NCBI GenBank assembly: GCA_016706255.1
Contig: JADJJZ010000006.1
Coordinates: 186,001-250,000, forward strand
Length of the DNA: 64,000 nt
Direction: 5' to 3'
DNA from: Bacteroidota bacterium
Lineage (GTDB): Bacteria; Bacteroidota; Bacteroidia; Chitinophagales; BACL12
Shown here: positions 17,801-26,381 of the stretch, piece after piece
How the letters are laid out: every line of letters starts with the position of its first letter
Position numbering within the stretch: position 1 is the first letter of the stretch
Position numbers and translations under genes: made by a program
Notes under the pieces: model-generated
The model's database searches: none
Told to the model about the DNA's origin: nothing
The model's input: the letters and a program-made list of their open reading frames with translations, nothing else

Positions 17801-18982
17801 TTAGCGCGACCAGTTTTCATAAAAAGGCCTCGTGTTAATTGAATTTGATTGAAACTGTTTTAAAAGGGTGACAGAAACGTACGTCATCATAATCTTAGCA
17901 TTAACGTTTCTTTCTACAAAGTAAATGCATTTATCAAATAATTCTAGAATAAAGGTAATGCGCTCAACCCCAAGCACCTTACCCAATCCTTCCGCAGTTT
18001 TAAGCTCAGCGTCCGAAAGTTTGGACAGTTTTCCGGCTCCGGCCTCTAAAAGCAGCACTTCACGGAAAAAATGCAGGCAATACTGGAAGTAGTTTTTTTG
18101 CTGCTCACGGCCCATTTTTACAAAACGATCGTTCCAGGCAAATAAACTTTTTACATTCTGACGATAACAGGCTTCCATCCATTCACGAATCATGGTTGTA
18201 TTCGCATCTTCATGAGTATCAATCAGTTGTATTGCTTCATTAAAATTTCCTTCACTCAGGGCAGCTATTTTTTTAGCTTGTGGTAAGGGGAGTTTAAACC
18301 TTTCTACCAATGCCGGAATCACATCATTGTCTGACAAACGCGGAAATTTTACAATCTGCACCCTCGACATAATGGTATTAATGATACGCTCCTGATCGTT
18401 GGCAACCAGCAGAAATACAGTGTTTTCAGGCGGTTCTTCCAATATTTTTAATAAACGGTTGCCCTCATTGCCTAGATATTCAGGTAGCCATAAAATGAGC
18501 ACCTTATATTCTGCTTCATAATTTTTAAGCGAAAGCCGACGCATAATCTCCTGACACTCCTTTGCAGTGATGTTTCCCTGCTTATTTTCCGTATCTATAA
18601 TCTGGGTAATCCATTCATTATACCCGCCGTACGGGGTGTTCAGCATAAATTGCCGCCACTCTACCATCCAGTCGGCACACAATTCTTTCTGGTCCAATTT
18701 TACAAATGGGAAGGTAAAATGAATATCGGGATGAATAAATTTTTGAGCTTTAATGCAGGAAGGACAAGCACCACAGGAATCGCCGTAACTTAAATCGTTT
18801 TCGGCAGCAACAGACTGTTTGTTTTCACAATTGATATATTGCGCATAAGCCAGTGCCATGGCCAGATTGCCGCTGCCTTCAGGCCCCAGAAACAACTGTG
18901 CATGGCTCACCCTGTTGTCTGCAACACCTTTGGTAAGCTGCACCTTAATACGGGTTTGTCCTATGATATCTTTGAATAACAC
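17801..18982 (-). CDS. holB: DNA polymerase III delta prime subunit
   Basis: This 393-residue protein has the AAA+ clamp-loader layout of delta prime. It starts with FKDIIGQ and has SHAQLFLGPEGSGN in place of a working Walker A motif, as expected for this non-ATPase subunit. A zinc module is formed by Cys52, Cys70, Cys73 and Cys76. Further motifs are KVLILWLPEYL and LLKILEEPPENTVFLLV, followed by IMSRVQ. It helps load the sliding clamp at the replication fork. It follows gpx by 22 bases and precedes ricT by 12. Confidence 0.9.
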   Translation of the reverse strand: MLFKDIIGQTRIKVQLTKGVADNRVSHAQLFLGPEGSGNLAMALAYAQYINCENKQSVAAENDLSYGDSCGACPSCIKAQKFIHPDIHFTFPFVKLDQKELCADWMVEWRQFMLNTPYGGYNEWITQIIDTENKQGNITAKECQEIMRRLSLKNYEAEYKVLILWLPEYLGNEGNRLLKILEEPPENTVFLLVANDQERIINTIMSRVQIVKFPRLSDNDVIPALVERFKLPLPQAKKIAALSEGNFNEAIQLIDTHEDANTTMIREWMEACYRQNVKSLFAWNDRFVKMGREQQKNYFQYCLHFFREVLLLEAGAGKLSKLSDAELKTAEGLGKVLGVERITFILELFDKCIYFVERNVNAKIMMTYVSVTLLKQFQSNSINTRPFYENWSR

Positions 18983-19004
18983 GCCTTGTTGTTTATCCGT
19001 TAGC

Positions 19005-19493
19005 TCATTTTAAATTGAGCAATGCCAGCAATTCATCATTAATCGGATCGGTGGCGGGAGGAAAAACGGCGATAAGCTGACCTGTTTCGTTCAGTAAAAA
19101 TTTCTGGAAGTTCCAGACAACAGACTTATTGAGATTATTTGCTAAATCTCTGCTGATAAGCCATTTGAAAATAGGGTTGCTGTTTACGCCAATAACCTCA
19201 CTCTTGGAGGCCAGCGGAAATGTTACCCCATATTTGTATGAACAAAAGTTTTTAATCTCGCGGTCGGTGCCCGGTTCCTGCTCGCCAAAATCGTTTGAAG
19301 GAAAACCCACTATTGCCAGTTTGTCCCCATACAATTCGTGTAATTCCTGCAATTGTTTGTATTGATCGGTATACATACAATCGCTTGCAGTGTTTACCAC
19401 GAGCAATTTTTTTCCTTTAAATGCTGAAAAGTCAATAACTCCGCCCTCTATTGAAGGGAAATTAAAATCATGAATTGAATCTCCTGCTACCAT
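19005..19493 (-). CDS. glutathione peroxidase family protein (thioredoxin-type peroxidase)
   Basis: From the ATG at 19493 it is 162 residues; a GTG two codons upstream is possible. The catalytic set of the GPx family is visible: Cys39 in NTASDC, Gln72 in FPSNDFGEQEPG, and Trp127-Asn128 in VVWNFQKFL. The protein reduces peroxides, probably using thioredoxin as in most bacterial Cys-type members. NTASDCMYT differs from the common NVASKCGFT, but the key Cys is kept. There is no export signal, so it should act in the cytoplasm. It is the first gene of the run leading to holB, ricT and gldH. Confidence 0.88.
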   Translation of the reverse strand: MVAGDSIHDFNFPSIEGGVIDFSAFKGKKLLVVNTASDCMYTDQYKQLQELHELYGDKLAIVGFPSNDFGEQEPGTDREIKNFCSYKYGVTFPLASKSEVIGVNSNPIFKWLISRDLANNLNKSVVWNFQKFLLNETGQLIAVFPPATDPINDELLALLNLK

Positions 19494-19506
19494 CGTCACA
19501 ATAGGG

Positions 19507-19514
19507 CAAATTTA
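19507..19514 (-). promoter_or_regulatory. -7 promoter element of the gpx-holB-ricT-gldH run
   Basis: TAAATTTG on the minus strand matches TAnnTTTG exactly and ends 13 bases before the ATG at 19493. The short region to 19559 must also hold the promoter of the divergent PTPS gene; AACCTTTG at 19527-19534 is a one-mismatch candidate. Confidence 0.45.
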
Positions 19515-19558
19515 AAGTATTTTGTCAACCTTTGTACATCATAAATTGTTCAGGTATT

Positions 19559-19966
19559 ATGAGAACTACTGTTTGTCGCCGCGCAACGTTTAACGCTGCC
19601 CACCGTTTATTCAACCCCGATTGGGATGATGCTACCAATGACAGGGTTTTCGGACTGTGCAATAATCCGAATTACCATGGACATAATTATACGCTGATTG
19701 TAAAAATTACCGGCGATATTCAACCCGATACGGGTTATGTGATGGACCTCAAAATTGTAAATGAGTTAATAAAAGACCTCGTAATTGAACCTTTTGATCA
19801 CAATAACCTCAATCTTGATGTGCCTGAGTTCAAAATGTTGAATCCAACTGCAGAAAATATTGCGAAGGTTATTTATGATAAGTTTAGGGCGAAATTGAAC
19901 TCCAACCTCGATGTAAAAATCCAGTTGTACGAAACAGAAAATAATTTTGTGGAATATCCGGGCTGA
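19559..19966 (+). CDS. 6-pyruvoyltetrahydropterin synthase / QueD family enzyme
   Basis: From the ATG at 19559 it has 135 residues, the usual family size. A TTG nine codons upstream lies in the promoter area and is less likely. Zinc ligands His15, His40 and His42 are visible in FNAAHRL and YHGHNY. The catalytic Cys34 sits in GLCNNPNYHGH, and Asp80-His81 follow in FDHNNLN. CNNPN and TGYVMDLK are typical of PTPS as well as QueD. The enzyme acts on dihydroneopterin triphosphate to give either carboxytetrahydropterin (queuosine path) or pyruvoyltetrahydropterin. No queuosine neighbours are present to decide. Confidence 0.87.
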   Translation: MRTTVCRRATFNAAHRLFNPDWDDATNDRVFGLCNNPNYHGHNYTLIVKITGDIQPDTGYVMDLKIVNELIKDLVIEPFDHNNLNLDVPEFKMLNPTAENIAKVIYDKFRAKLNSNLDVKIQLYETENNFVEYPG

Positions 19967-19974
19967 GGATGGAA

Positions 19975-20514
19975 TTAATTTTCCATTTTGCCTTTAAGAT
20001 TAGCCAGACCTTTTTCTAAATCGCCACCCAGCATTTTATCCATGTTCATTAACAATAACATGAAATTCATCGGATACTTCATTCCGCTGTCCAATTGCCA
20101 CGAAACTTTTGTGGTATTAGCATCAATTGGTGCAGTCATAAACTGAGCAACTGCCTCACCCGGAAAAGGTTTTATAAAACGTAAAGCACTCACTACACCT
20201 TTACCCGAATCTATACGAATTATTTTCTGCTCACCTTTTCCAACTTTTTTATTTTCACTATCCCAGGCAGAAACAAATCCTACAGTACCGTCTTCACCAC
20301 GATATTCTTTTTTCATATCCGGATCCATAGTTGCCCATACACTGAAACTATCCTGATTTTTTAAATATTTAATATAGGTAAATATTTTTTCCTGCGGTTG
20401 GTTTATGGTTGCTTCTCTTAAAATGGAATATTTTTTTGGAAGAAATAATGTCACAACTAAAATGATGGAAACTATAATTCCAATAACCATTAAAATAATA
20501 TAGATAATTTGCAT
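19975..20514 (-). CDS. SRPBCC-family protein with N-terminal membrane anchor
   Basis: This 179-residue protein has one transmembrane segment (about 3-26), then a START/polyketide-cyclase-like domain. Segments include IFTYIKYLKNQDSFSVWATMDPDMKKEYRG and TTKVSWQLDSGMKYPMNFMLL, typical of the SRPBCC hydrophobic-pocket fold in Bacteroidetes. The ligand is unknown. It converges with the PTPS gene (8 bases between stops). A TACATTTG element lies 15 bases before its ATG. Confidence 0.75.
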   Translation of the reverse strand: MQIIYIILMVIGIIVSIILVVTLFLPKKYSILREATINQPQEKIFTYIKYLKNQDSFSVWATMDPDMKKEYRGEDGTVGFVSAWDSENKKVGKGEQKIIRIDSGKGVVSALRFIKPFPGEAVAQFMTAPIDANTTKVSWQLDSGMKYPMNFMLLLMNMDKMLGGDLEKGLANLKGKMEN

Positions 20515-20528
20515 GCCTTTGTTTTGTA

Positions 20529-20536
20529 CAAATGTA
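20529..20536 (-). promoter_or_regulatory. -7 promoter element of the SRPBCC gene
   Basis: TACATTTG on the minus strand is an exact TAnnTTTG match 15 bases before the start codon at 20514. No good -33 TTG is visible. Confidence 0.45.
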
Positions 20537-20725
20537 ATGAAAGTATTTTATTTGAATTTATGGTTTAAAGTAACTGTTTTTTGGGGGTAGAAATAATAAC
20601 GGGTATAATGACCATTTCCGGCTATAAAATGGGCAATTATTAAAAGTTAAATAATTGATAGTCAATTAGTTATATAATTTTAGATGATTTTTCCCGGCTA
20701 TAATTTTGCGCTTTATTCAAGCAAT

Positions 20726-21100
20726 TTAACCCTTCAGTTTCATCTCCATAATACCGGCAATACTTTTAGCACGCATTTTCATGGTTGCTGCATTTTCACC
20801 TTCGTATAACTCATCTACCGTTGTAGTAAATAATAAAATCCAGCGTTCAAAATGGGCGGATGTAAATTTTATTTTTTCCTGTAAAACAAAATGTGGAGTC
20901 ATGGCATTTCGTGTATAATTTCCGGTGCCAAATACTGTCGATTCCCAAAACGAATACATTACCGGCATATGATGTTCCCAATCAACTTTAGCAATATCAT
21001 TAAAAATAAATCCGATTACATCATCAGCACGTACTTTTTCATAAAAAGTGTCAATCACGTTTTTTATTTCATTAATTGAAATAATATCTGTTTTTTGCAT
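20726..21100 (-). CDS. group III truncated haemoglobin
   Basis: This is a 124-residue globin of the trHbP (group III) type. It shows IDTFYEKVRADDVIGFIF in helices A/B, HHMPVMYSFWES, TPHFVLQ and the proximal histidine (His83) in SAHFERW. The family binds oxygen or NO; roles proposed include NO detoxification and oxygen handling. The gene stands alone between intergenic regions of about 170 and 210 bases, in which no clear promoter or terminator was recognised. Confidence 0.85.
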   Translation of the reverse strand: MQKTDIISINEIKNVIDTFYEKVRADDVIGFIFNDIAKVDWEHHMPVMYSFWESTVFGTGNYTRNAMTPHFVLQEKIKFTSAHFERWILLFTTTVDELYEGENAATMKMRAKSIAGIMEMKLKG

Positions 21101-21268
21101 TATTATTAAAAAAAATTGTTCGAGTAAATAATTGGCTTCATGTTGTTTGCTAAATTGATTAATTCAACTTTTTTATGAAGTTGAAATGTATTAAATTTTA
21201 AATTGAAATGTTTTTTTGGAAAGAAAAAAATTACCAAGTTGTTTAAAAATAAGTATAAGTGTTATAAC

Positions 21269-22165
21269 CTACAATGCTATTATTTTTGAAAATTGTTTGT
21301 CGTTTGTTTTTAATTGAACAATATAACTTCCAGCGGGATATTGAGTTAAATTAATTACGGCATTTTTTTCAGTTAAAGTAATGTTGTAAACTCGTGTTCC
21401 TGTTATGCTAAAAACCTGAATATTTGCAGTTTCCGACGTATTTAAATGAATATAAATATTTTGGTTAAAGGTGTAAATGGTTGCATCTAAATTATTTATT
21501 TCACTAATATTAACTGTTGTAGTATCACCAATTGTATCACCCGCGGCAATGGGTGTATTACATTTTAATTCATAAGCAAAATCGTGCACCGTGAGGGTTT
21601 CTAAAGAATCTCCTACAGAACAACGTATCCAACCATAATGTTTACAATCATCAGCACCAAGAAACCGAACACCGAGATAGGCTGAGTCAGTTTTAAATTG
21701 CCAGGAGCCATTATCATAATGCCATGACCATGGTGTTTCATTAACTTTATAAAATCCAATTCCCATTAGTTGGTAGTGACCATCTTGAAAACTTAACGTA
21801 TTATTAATTAAATCGCCACCGAGCAAGGCATACGGAAAGTAAGTTGTAGGTCCACCAGCACTATGTGTCACCATTTGTGCAGCTATCTCGTTGTCAGGGT
21901 TAAAATTAGGCCCACATTTAAAAATTCTATTAAAACGATAAATGCTGTAGAAGGAGCTAGTAAAATAACTACTCTTTTTTAATAAAAAGAAGTCATTTGT
22001 ACCATCCAAATCTATATCAATATAAGTAAAGTCACCATCCAAACTTAGCATCACATCGGGGTCAAAGGAAGTGTAAATAGCCTGGGCTTTAGAGTGACTA
22101 TTTATAAGCAACAATACCCCGGAAAGACCAGAGTATTGTTTTAAACTAAATTTTTTGTGTTGCAT
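21269..22165 (-). CDS. secreted T9SS cargo protein with acidic DxDG segment
   Basis: This 298-residue protein has a signal peptide ending in SKAQA. After it comes an acidic IDIDLDGTNDF stretch of the calcium-loop type, and the end is a T9SS type A sorting domain (about 220-298) with YPAGSYIVQLK. The middle, with YGWIRCSVGDSLETLTVHDFAYE, is clearly related to the protein at 45083-45940. Its function is unknown. The gene is fused in translation to the upstream cargo gene: the upstream stop and this start overlap as TAATG. Confidence 0.75.
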   Translation of the reverse strand: MQHKKFSLKQYSGLSGVLLLINSHSKAQAIYTSFDPDVMLSLDGDFTYIDIDLDGTNDFFLLKKSSYFTSSFYSIYRFNRIFKCGPNFNPDNEIAAQMVTHSAGGPTTYFPYALLGGDLINNTLSFQDGHYQLMGIGFYKVNETPWSWHYDNGSWQFKTDSAYLGVRFLGADDCKHYGWIRCSVGDSLETLTVHDFAYELKCNTPIAAGDTIGDTTTVNISEINNLDATIYTFNQNIYIHLNTSETANIQVFSITGTRVYNITLTEKNAVINLTQYPAGSYIVQLKTNDKQFSKIIAL

Positions 22166-22800
22166 TATTCCGTTTTAATGAGTTTTTTTGTTATTAGAAA
22201 ACATTTCTGTGGATTGCTAATTGTAACAAAATAAATGTTTGCCGGTAAAGTGCTAACATCAATATCAGCATGTTGTGTGGTTTTTGTTTGTAGTAATATT
22301 TTACCATTTAAATCAAATATATTAACCTCAAAATCATTAATTAATTCCTCAGGAATTGTACAAGCAATATTAAAACTATTTGCAGTAGGATTTGGATAAA
22401 TTTCAATTTGGGTGTCCATTAAAATAAGACCTTCACGTGGAGCAATGTAAAAAGGAACCTCAATATAACCAAATGAACTTGGTGGCACCGTAATGCAAAT
22501 TGAACCCCCGGTTAATCCCGAGCATTCTGGAACATTTGTTGTTGGCCCGGTTATACCTTGGATTTCAAATGGGTGTAAATGATTACTATCGTTATAACAT
22601 ACATTCATTTTATATAAATAGCTATTTCCACTATTTGAGTACAGTTGCGTAGGGTCAATATTATATATAGTGGCTGTGCCATATGCTAAAGCAGTTGAAC
22701 CAGGGTATAAGGCAAGCAAATAACCCTTTTTTAATACATAACTCTGTGTTTCAGATTTCATATTGGAATAGTAAATGTACAATTTTTTATTTAGTTTCAC
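22165..22800 (-). CDS. secreted protein with T9SS type A sorting domain
   Basis: The product is 211 residues from the ATG at 22800, or 198 from the ATG at 22761, which puts a signal-peptide-like segment (LLALYPGSTALAYG) nearer the N-terminus. The last 80 residues are a T9SS tail with IYPNPTANSF, FDLNGKILL and LPANIYFVTI. The middle part, about 100 residues, matches no family I recognise. It overlaps the following cargo gene by one base, so the two are likely made together. Confidence 0.7.
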   Translation of the reverse strand: MKLNKKLYIYYSNMKSETQSYVLKKGYLLALYPGSTALAYGTATIYNIDPTQLYSNSGNSYLYKMNVCYNDSNHLHPFEIQGITGPTTNVPECSGLTGGSICITVPPSSFGYIEVPFYIAPREGLILMDTQIEIYPNPTANSFNIACTIPEELINDFEVNIFDLNGKILLQTKTTQHADIDVSTLPANIYFVTISNPQKCFLITKKLIKTE

Positions 22801-22962
22801 CGGCGGTGCTTTGAAGTTTTTGAATTACGGTTCTTGAAAATGATTAAAGCCGCATACTAAGCAGCTTTAATATTAAATACCCTTTTGAATTTAAGTAGCT
22901 CACATACGGTAAATTAAATATTACCACAATAGTAAGTTTGAATATACCGACATAGTAAATCC

Positions 22963-23120
22963 TAGCCCGGATCGCAGCGAAAACAACATAATGTGCTGAT
23001 GTGCTAATGTGTTGATGTGCTAATTAAACAGCCGGTTTTGAGTAAATTATGAATTATCTGGTTGTTGCAGCGAAGAGCCGGAAGGGGAGTTTATTGGGAC
23101 TGGGATGTTGCTGCTCCAAA
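22963..23120 (+). repeat. REP-like intergenic element, copy A (split by tandem repeat)
   Basis: It starts with TAGCCCGGATCGCAGCG and ends with GGATGTTGCTGCTCCAAA, as does copy D at 53938-55511 (TAGCCCGGA ... GGATGTTGATGCTCCAAA). The arms AACAAC and GTTGTT are separated by the 8-bp tandem repeat, which seems to sit in the loop of the element. Confidence 0.6.
22991..23042 (+). repeat. 8-bp tandem repeat (TGTGCTRA) with conserved tail, copy 1
   Basis: Four units of TGTGCTRA (one reads TGTGTTGA) are followed by TTAAACAGCCGGTTTTGAG. The same units and the same 19-base tail occur inverted at 41108-41174. Confidence 0.75.
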
Positions 23121-23417
23121 AATAAAAAACGCGTATACCAGCGCTGACCAAGCGCAAAAAGTAAATTGGGTAAAGGGTTTTCATTGGAATCCACAAACAA
23201 CAAGGCCTCAAAATAGTTGTAATAATTTAATCTAATGCCGGAAAGCACTGAAAGTCACATCTAATTGCCCGTAAATAAGCCACATCACCTGATTTTGACC
23301 GAACCGAAATTTTATTTTGCATGTTATCGTTTTTAAACTGTCCTAAAGCTACAATAATCAAGGTTTACCTGTTATAAAGCTACGGTTAACAATGTTTATC
23401 CTGTCGTTAACCTTAAT

Positions 23418-23425
23418 TAACTTTG
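23418..23425 (+). promoter_or_regulatory. -7 promoter element of the moxR-bat operon
   Basis: TAACTTTG matches TAnnTTTG exactly. It lies about 75 bases before the ATG of moxR, leaving a leader of about 65 bases. The -33 region (TGTTT near 23393) is weak. Confidence 0.45.
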
Positions 23426-23499
23426 CACACTAAATTTAATCAAACAATGTGGAGTTAATTTTACGCATTGTTTTTTGATTCAGACCAAACTTGAATAAT

Positions 23500-24501
23500 A
23501 TGGATACTGCGGCATCTACCGACATTAAAGAATTAAACGAACGCATCCATCAGGAAAGTGCGTTTATCGACTTACTCAGGCTGGAAACGGCGAAAACGAT
23601 TGTGGGACAGAAATATATGATCGACAGACTGTTACTCGGTTTGTTATCGCAGGGACATATTCTGCTGGAAGGTGTTCCCGGTCTTGCTAAAACGCTGGCA
23701 ATTAAAACATTATCGTCGGCTATCAATGCAAAATTTTCGAGAATTCAGTTTACGCCCGACTTATTGCCTGCCGATTTAATTGGTACCATGATTTACAATC
23801 AGAAAGACAATCAGTTCAGTGTAAAGAAAGGTCCGATTTTCGCCAATTTTATTTTGGCAGATGAAATTAACCGTGCACCGGCAAAAGTACAAAGTGCTTT
23901 ATTGGAAGCCATGCAGGAAAAACAGGTTACCATTGGTGAAAACACCTACAAACTTGAAGAACCATTTTTAGTGCTTGCCACACAAAACCCGATTGAACAG
24001 GAAGGAACTTATCCATTACCTGAAGCACAGATTGACCGTTTTATGTTGAAGGTGGTAATTGATTATCCGAACAAGGAAGACGAAAAATTAATTATCCGTC
24101 AGAATGTGATGGGCGCTGTTTCAAAAATTGCACAGGTAGTAAAAACGGAAGAAATTTTAAAAGCACGCGACCTGGTTCGGGAAGTGTATATGGACGATAA
24201 AATTGAAAATTATATTCTCGATATCGTTTTTGCTACACGTAAACCGCAAGATTATAAATTAAATAAAATTAAACACCTTATTGCTTACGGTGGTTCACCT
24301 CGTGCAAGCATTAACCTCGCAATGGCAAGTAAAGCGTATGCATTTATTAAACGCAGAGGTTATGTTATTCCTGAAGATGTACGTGCTGTTTGTCAGGATG
24401 TACTTCGTCACCGCATCGGCTTAACCTACGAGGCTGAAGCGGAAAATATTACTGCGGAAGATATTATTGCTGAAATATTAAACGTGGTTGAGGTGCCTTA
24501 A
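23500..24501 (+). CDS. MoxR-family AAA+ ATPase
   Basis: From the ATG at 23500 the product has 333 residues; a TTG three codons upstream is less likely. The Walker A motif is GVPGLAKT (58-65), Walker B ends in LADE (119-122), and sensor segments include TQNPIEQEGTYPLPEAQIDRF and the C-terminal lid. MoxR ATPases act as chaperones that mature partner proteins, often VWA-domain proteins. Here the partners are next door: a DUF58 protein and the VWA proteins BatA and BatB follow on the same strand. It is the first gene of the operon. Confidence 0.92.
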   Translation: MDTAASTDIKELNERIHQESAFIDLLRLETAKTIVGQKYMIDRLLLGLLSQGHILLEGVPGLAKTLAIKTLSSAINAKFSRIQFTPDLLPADLIGTMIYNQKDNQFSVKKGPIFANFILADEINRAPAKVQSALLEAMQEKQVTIGENTYKLEEPFLVLATQNPIEQEGTYPLPEAQIDRFMLKVVIDYPNKEDEKLIIRQNVMGAVSKIAQVVKTEEILKARDLVREVYMDDKIENYILDIVFATRKPQDYKLNKIKHLIAYGGSPRASINLAMASKAYAFIKRRGYVIPEDVRAVCQDVLRHRIGLTYEAEAENITAEDIIAEILNVVEVP

Positions 24502-24571
24502 ATAATTAAGGAATAATTAAAGTAACACTGCTTATTAATTAGAAATATTTCTTTCAACAACAGATCATATT

Positions 24572-25447
24572 TTGGATAAAGCAACGCTTCTTAAAAAGGT
24601 CAGACTAATTGAAATAAAAACAAAAGGTATTTCACAGAATATTTTTTCGGGTGAATATCATTCTGCTTTTAAAGGAAGAGGTATGAGTTTTAGTGAAGTG
24701 CGTGAATATAGTTTTGGTGATGATATCCGCAATATCGAATGGAATGTTACTGCACGCATGAGTCATCCCTATATAAAAGTGTTTGAAGAAGAACGTGAAC
24801 TCACAGTAATGTTACTGATCGATATTAGTCAGAGTGCTTTTTTCGGAACACAATTGCAGATGAAAAATGCACTCATTACAGAAATAGCCGCGGTGCTCAG
24901 TTTTTCTGCAATAAATAATAATGATAAAGTTGGGGTGATATTATTTTCAGACCGCATCGAAAAATTTATTCCACCCAAAAAAGGTAAGTCACATATTTTA
25001 AGAATCATCAGTGATTTGCTGGAATTAACTCCGGAAGGTAAAGGCACCGATATTGCCATGGCTTTACAATATTTCAGTAATGTAGTAAAGAAAAAAAGTA
25101 TTGCATTTGTTTTCAGCGATTTTATGGATTCGGGATATGATAAACCACTTATGATTGCAGCAAAAAAACATGATGTAATCGGTGTACATATTCACGATAA
25201 GCGTGAAGAAGAATTACCGGATGCCGGTATCATCAGAATGTATGATCCCGAAAAAAATGCAACCGTTCTGGTAGATACTTCCAATAAAATGGTGCGTGAA
25301 CAATACCGCAAAAACTTTATGCGCAACGTGCAGGCTTTTAAAACAACATTTTTAAAGAGCGGCGCTGATACAATTTCTATTCATAGCCAGAAACCTTATA
25401 TACAGGAATTACACAGTTTTTTCAGAAAAAGAATACGGAAAAAATAA
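24572..25447 (+). CDS. DUF58 domain protein of the bat operon
   Basis: The product has 291 residues. It carries the N-terminal KGRGMSFSEVREYSFGDDIRNIEWN block that defines DUF58, then a VWA-like region with LLIDISQSAFFG (a degenerate DxSxS metal site) and FVFSDFMDSGYD. No ATG fits the conserved N-terminus, so the TTG at 24572 is taken as the start. DUF58 proteins nearly always pair with a MoxR ATPase, as here (70 bases downstream of it). It should be cytoplasmic or membrane-associated. Confidence 0.88.
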   Translation: MDKATLLKKVRLIEIKTKGISQNIFSGEYHSAFKGRGMSFSEVREYSFGDDIRNIEWNVTARMSHPYIKVFEEERELTVMLLIDISQSAFFGTQLQMKNALITEIAAVLSFSAINNNDKVGVILFSDRIEKFIPPKKGKSHILRIISDLLELTPEGKGTDIAMALQYFSNVVKKKSIAFVFSDFMDSGYDKPLMIAAKKHDVIGVHIHDKREEELPDAGIIRMYDPEKNATVLVDTSNKMVREQYRKNFMRNVQAFKTTFLKSGADTISIHSQKPYIQELHSFFRKRIRKK

Positions 25448-25448
25448 C

Positions 25449-26381
25449 ATGCTGAAAAAAATTGTAACATATGGTTTTATATTGCTCTTGTGCCAAAGTT
25501 TGCGCGCACAAATCAATATACATGTTGCAACCGATAAATTTGAATATGCCATCGGCGATTATATCCGTGTTGAAATAAGCGTTTCTGCCGATAGCACCAT
25601 AAAATGTTTATGGCCTGCGGCAGATGAAATTGCGAGCTACGAAATTATATCTACCCAACCAATTGATACCTTACGCGAAAACGGAAAATTAACTTACCGA
25701 CAGGAAATTATTTACAGTGTGTATGAGGCAGGTAATTATTATTTTCCGCAAGTGCAATTGCCTTACAATAAATTGCGCGACACAACAATTTATTCGGTGA
25801 TGTCCGATTCGTTGCCGTTTAATGTGCTTACACCTGATGTAGATACTACTGCTGTGATTAAACCCATAAAAGGAATTAAAGATGTTTCGGTTCCACGATT
25901 TACCACTTTGCAAATTATAATCGGTGCAGCTGCTTTATTAATTATCGGATTATTAATTTGGTATTTCTTTATTCGCAAAAAAGAAAAACCGATTATACCT
26001 GCCAAACCTGTTGTGAAAAAATCGTTGCGGGAAATAATAATGGGTCAATTGAACGAACTCGAAGCAAAAAAATTATGGCAACAGGATCAGCTTAAATTAT
26101 ATTATTCGGAGCTTACTGATATTTTGCGCACTTATCTGGAAAAACGTTTTACCATTAATGCGATGGAAAGCACCAGTGATGAAATAATTGAACAAATTCA
26201 GCATATTCCGGAAGCAAAACAATTGGAGCCGGATATTACCTATGTTTTACAACTTGCAGATATGGCAAAGTTTGCAAAATCGCGCCCATTGGCTAATGAG
26301 AATGTAAAAGCGATGGAACTAGTTAAACAATTTGTTGAACAAACAACACCGGTAGTTTCAAATACGGAGCAAAACAAATGA
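25449..26381 (+). CDS. bat-operon membrane protein with N-terminal beta domain and cytoplasmic helical domain
   Basis: This 310-residue protein has a signal peptide (LRAQ near 20), a periplasmic beta-sandwich-like domain (about 21-150), one transmembrane helix (TLQIIIGAAALLIIGLLIWYFF) and a helical cytoplasmic domain with KLYYSELTDILRTYLEKRF. The layout resembles a short BatD and the DUF4381-type proteins found in the same place in other operons. It begins 1 base after the DUF58 gene and overlaps batA by 4 bases (ATGA). It may link the MoxR/DUF58 pair to the membrane; that role is inferred from context. Confidence 0.75.
   Translation: MLKKIVTYGFILLLCQSLRAQINIHVATDKFEYAIGDYIRVEISVSADSTIKCLWPAADEIASYEIISTQPIDTLRENGKLTYRQEIIYSVYEAGNYYFPQVQLPYNKLRDTTIYSVMSDSLPFNVLTPDVDTTAVIKPIKGIKDVSVPRFTTLQIIIGAAALLIIGLLIWYFFIRKKEKPIIPAKPVVKKSLREIIMGQLNELEAKKLWQQDQLKLYYSELTDILRTYLEKRFTINAMESTSDEIIEQIQHIPEAKQLEPDITYVLQLADMAKFAKSRPLANENVKAMELVKQFVEQTTPVVSNTEQNK

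Larger units (their letters stand above)
22801..23499. other. intergenic region with two repeats and the moxR promoter
   Basis: This stretch of about 700 bases holds no convincing gene. It contains one copy of a REP-like element (22963-23120), an 8-bp tandem repeat nested in it (22991-23042) and the moxR -7 element (23418-23425). A 64-codon frame on the minus strand (23054-23248) is open, but its last third is encoded by the REP-like element, so it is not called. Confidence 0.6.

Noticed and set aside
22991..23042. Tandem repeat as a CRISPR array
   Set aside because: Units of 8 bp without spacers; not a CRISPR.
23054..23248. 64-codon minus-strand frame (SNENPLPNLLFALGQRW...)
   Set aside because: Its last third is encoded by REP-like copy A, it has no promoter, and no domain is recognisable; probably a chance frame through the repeat.
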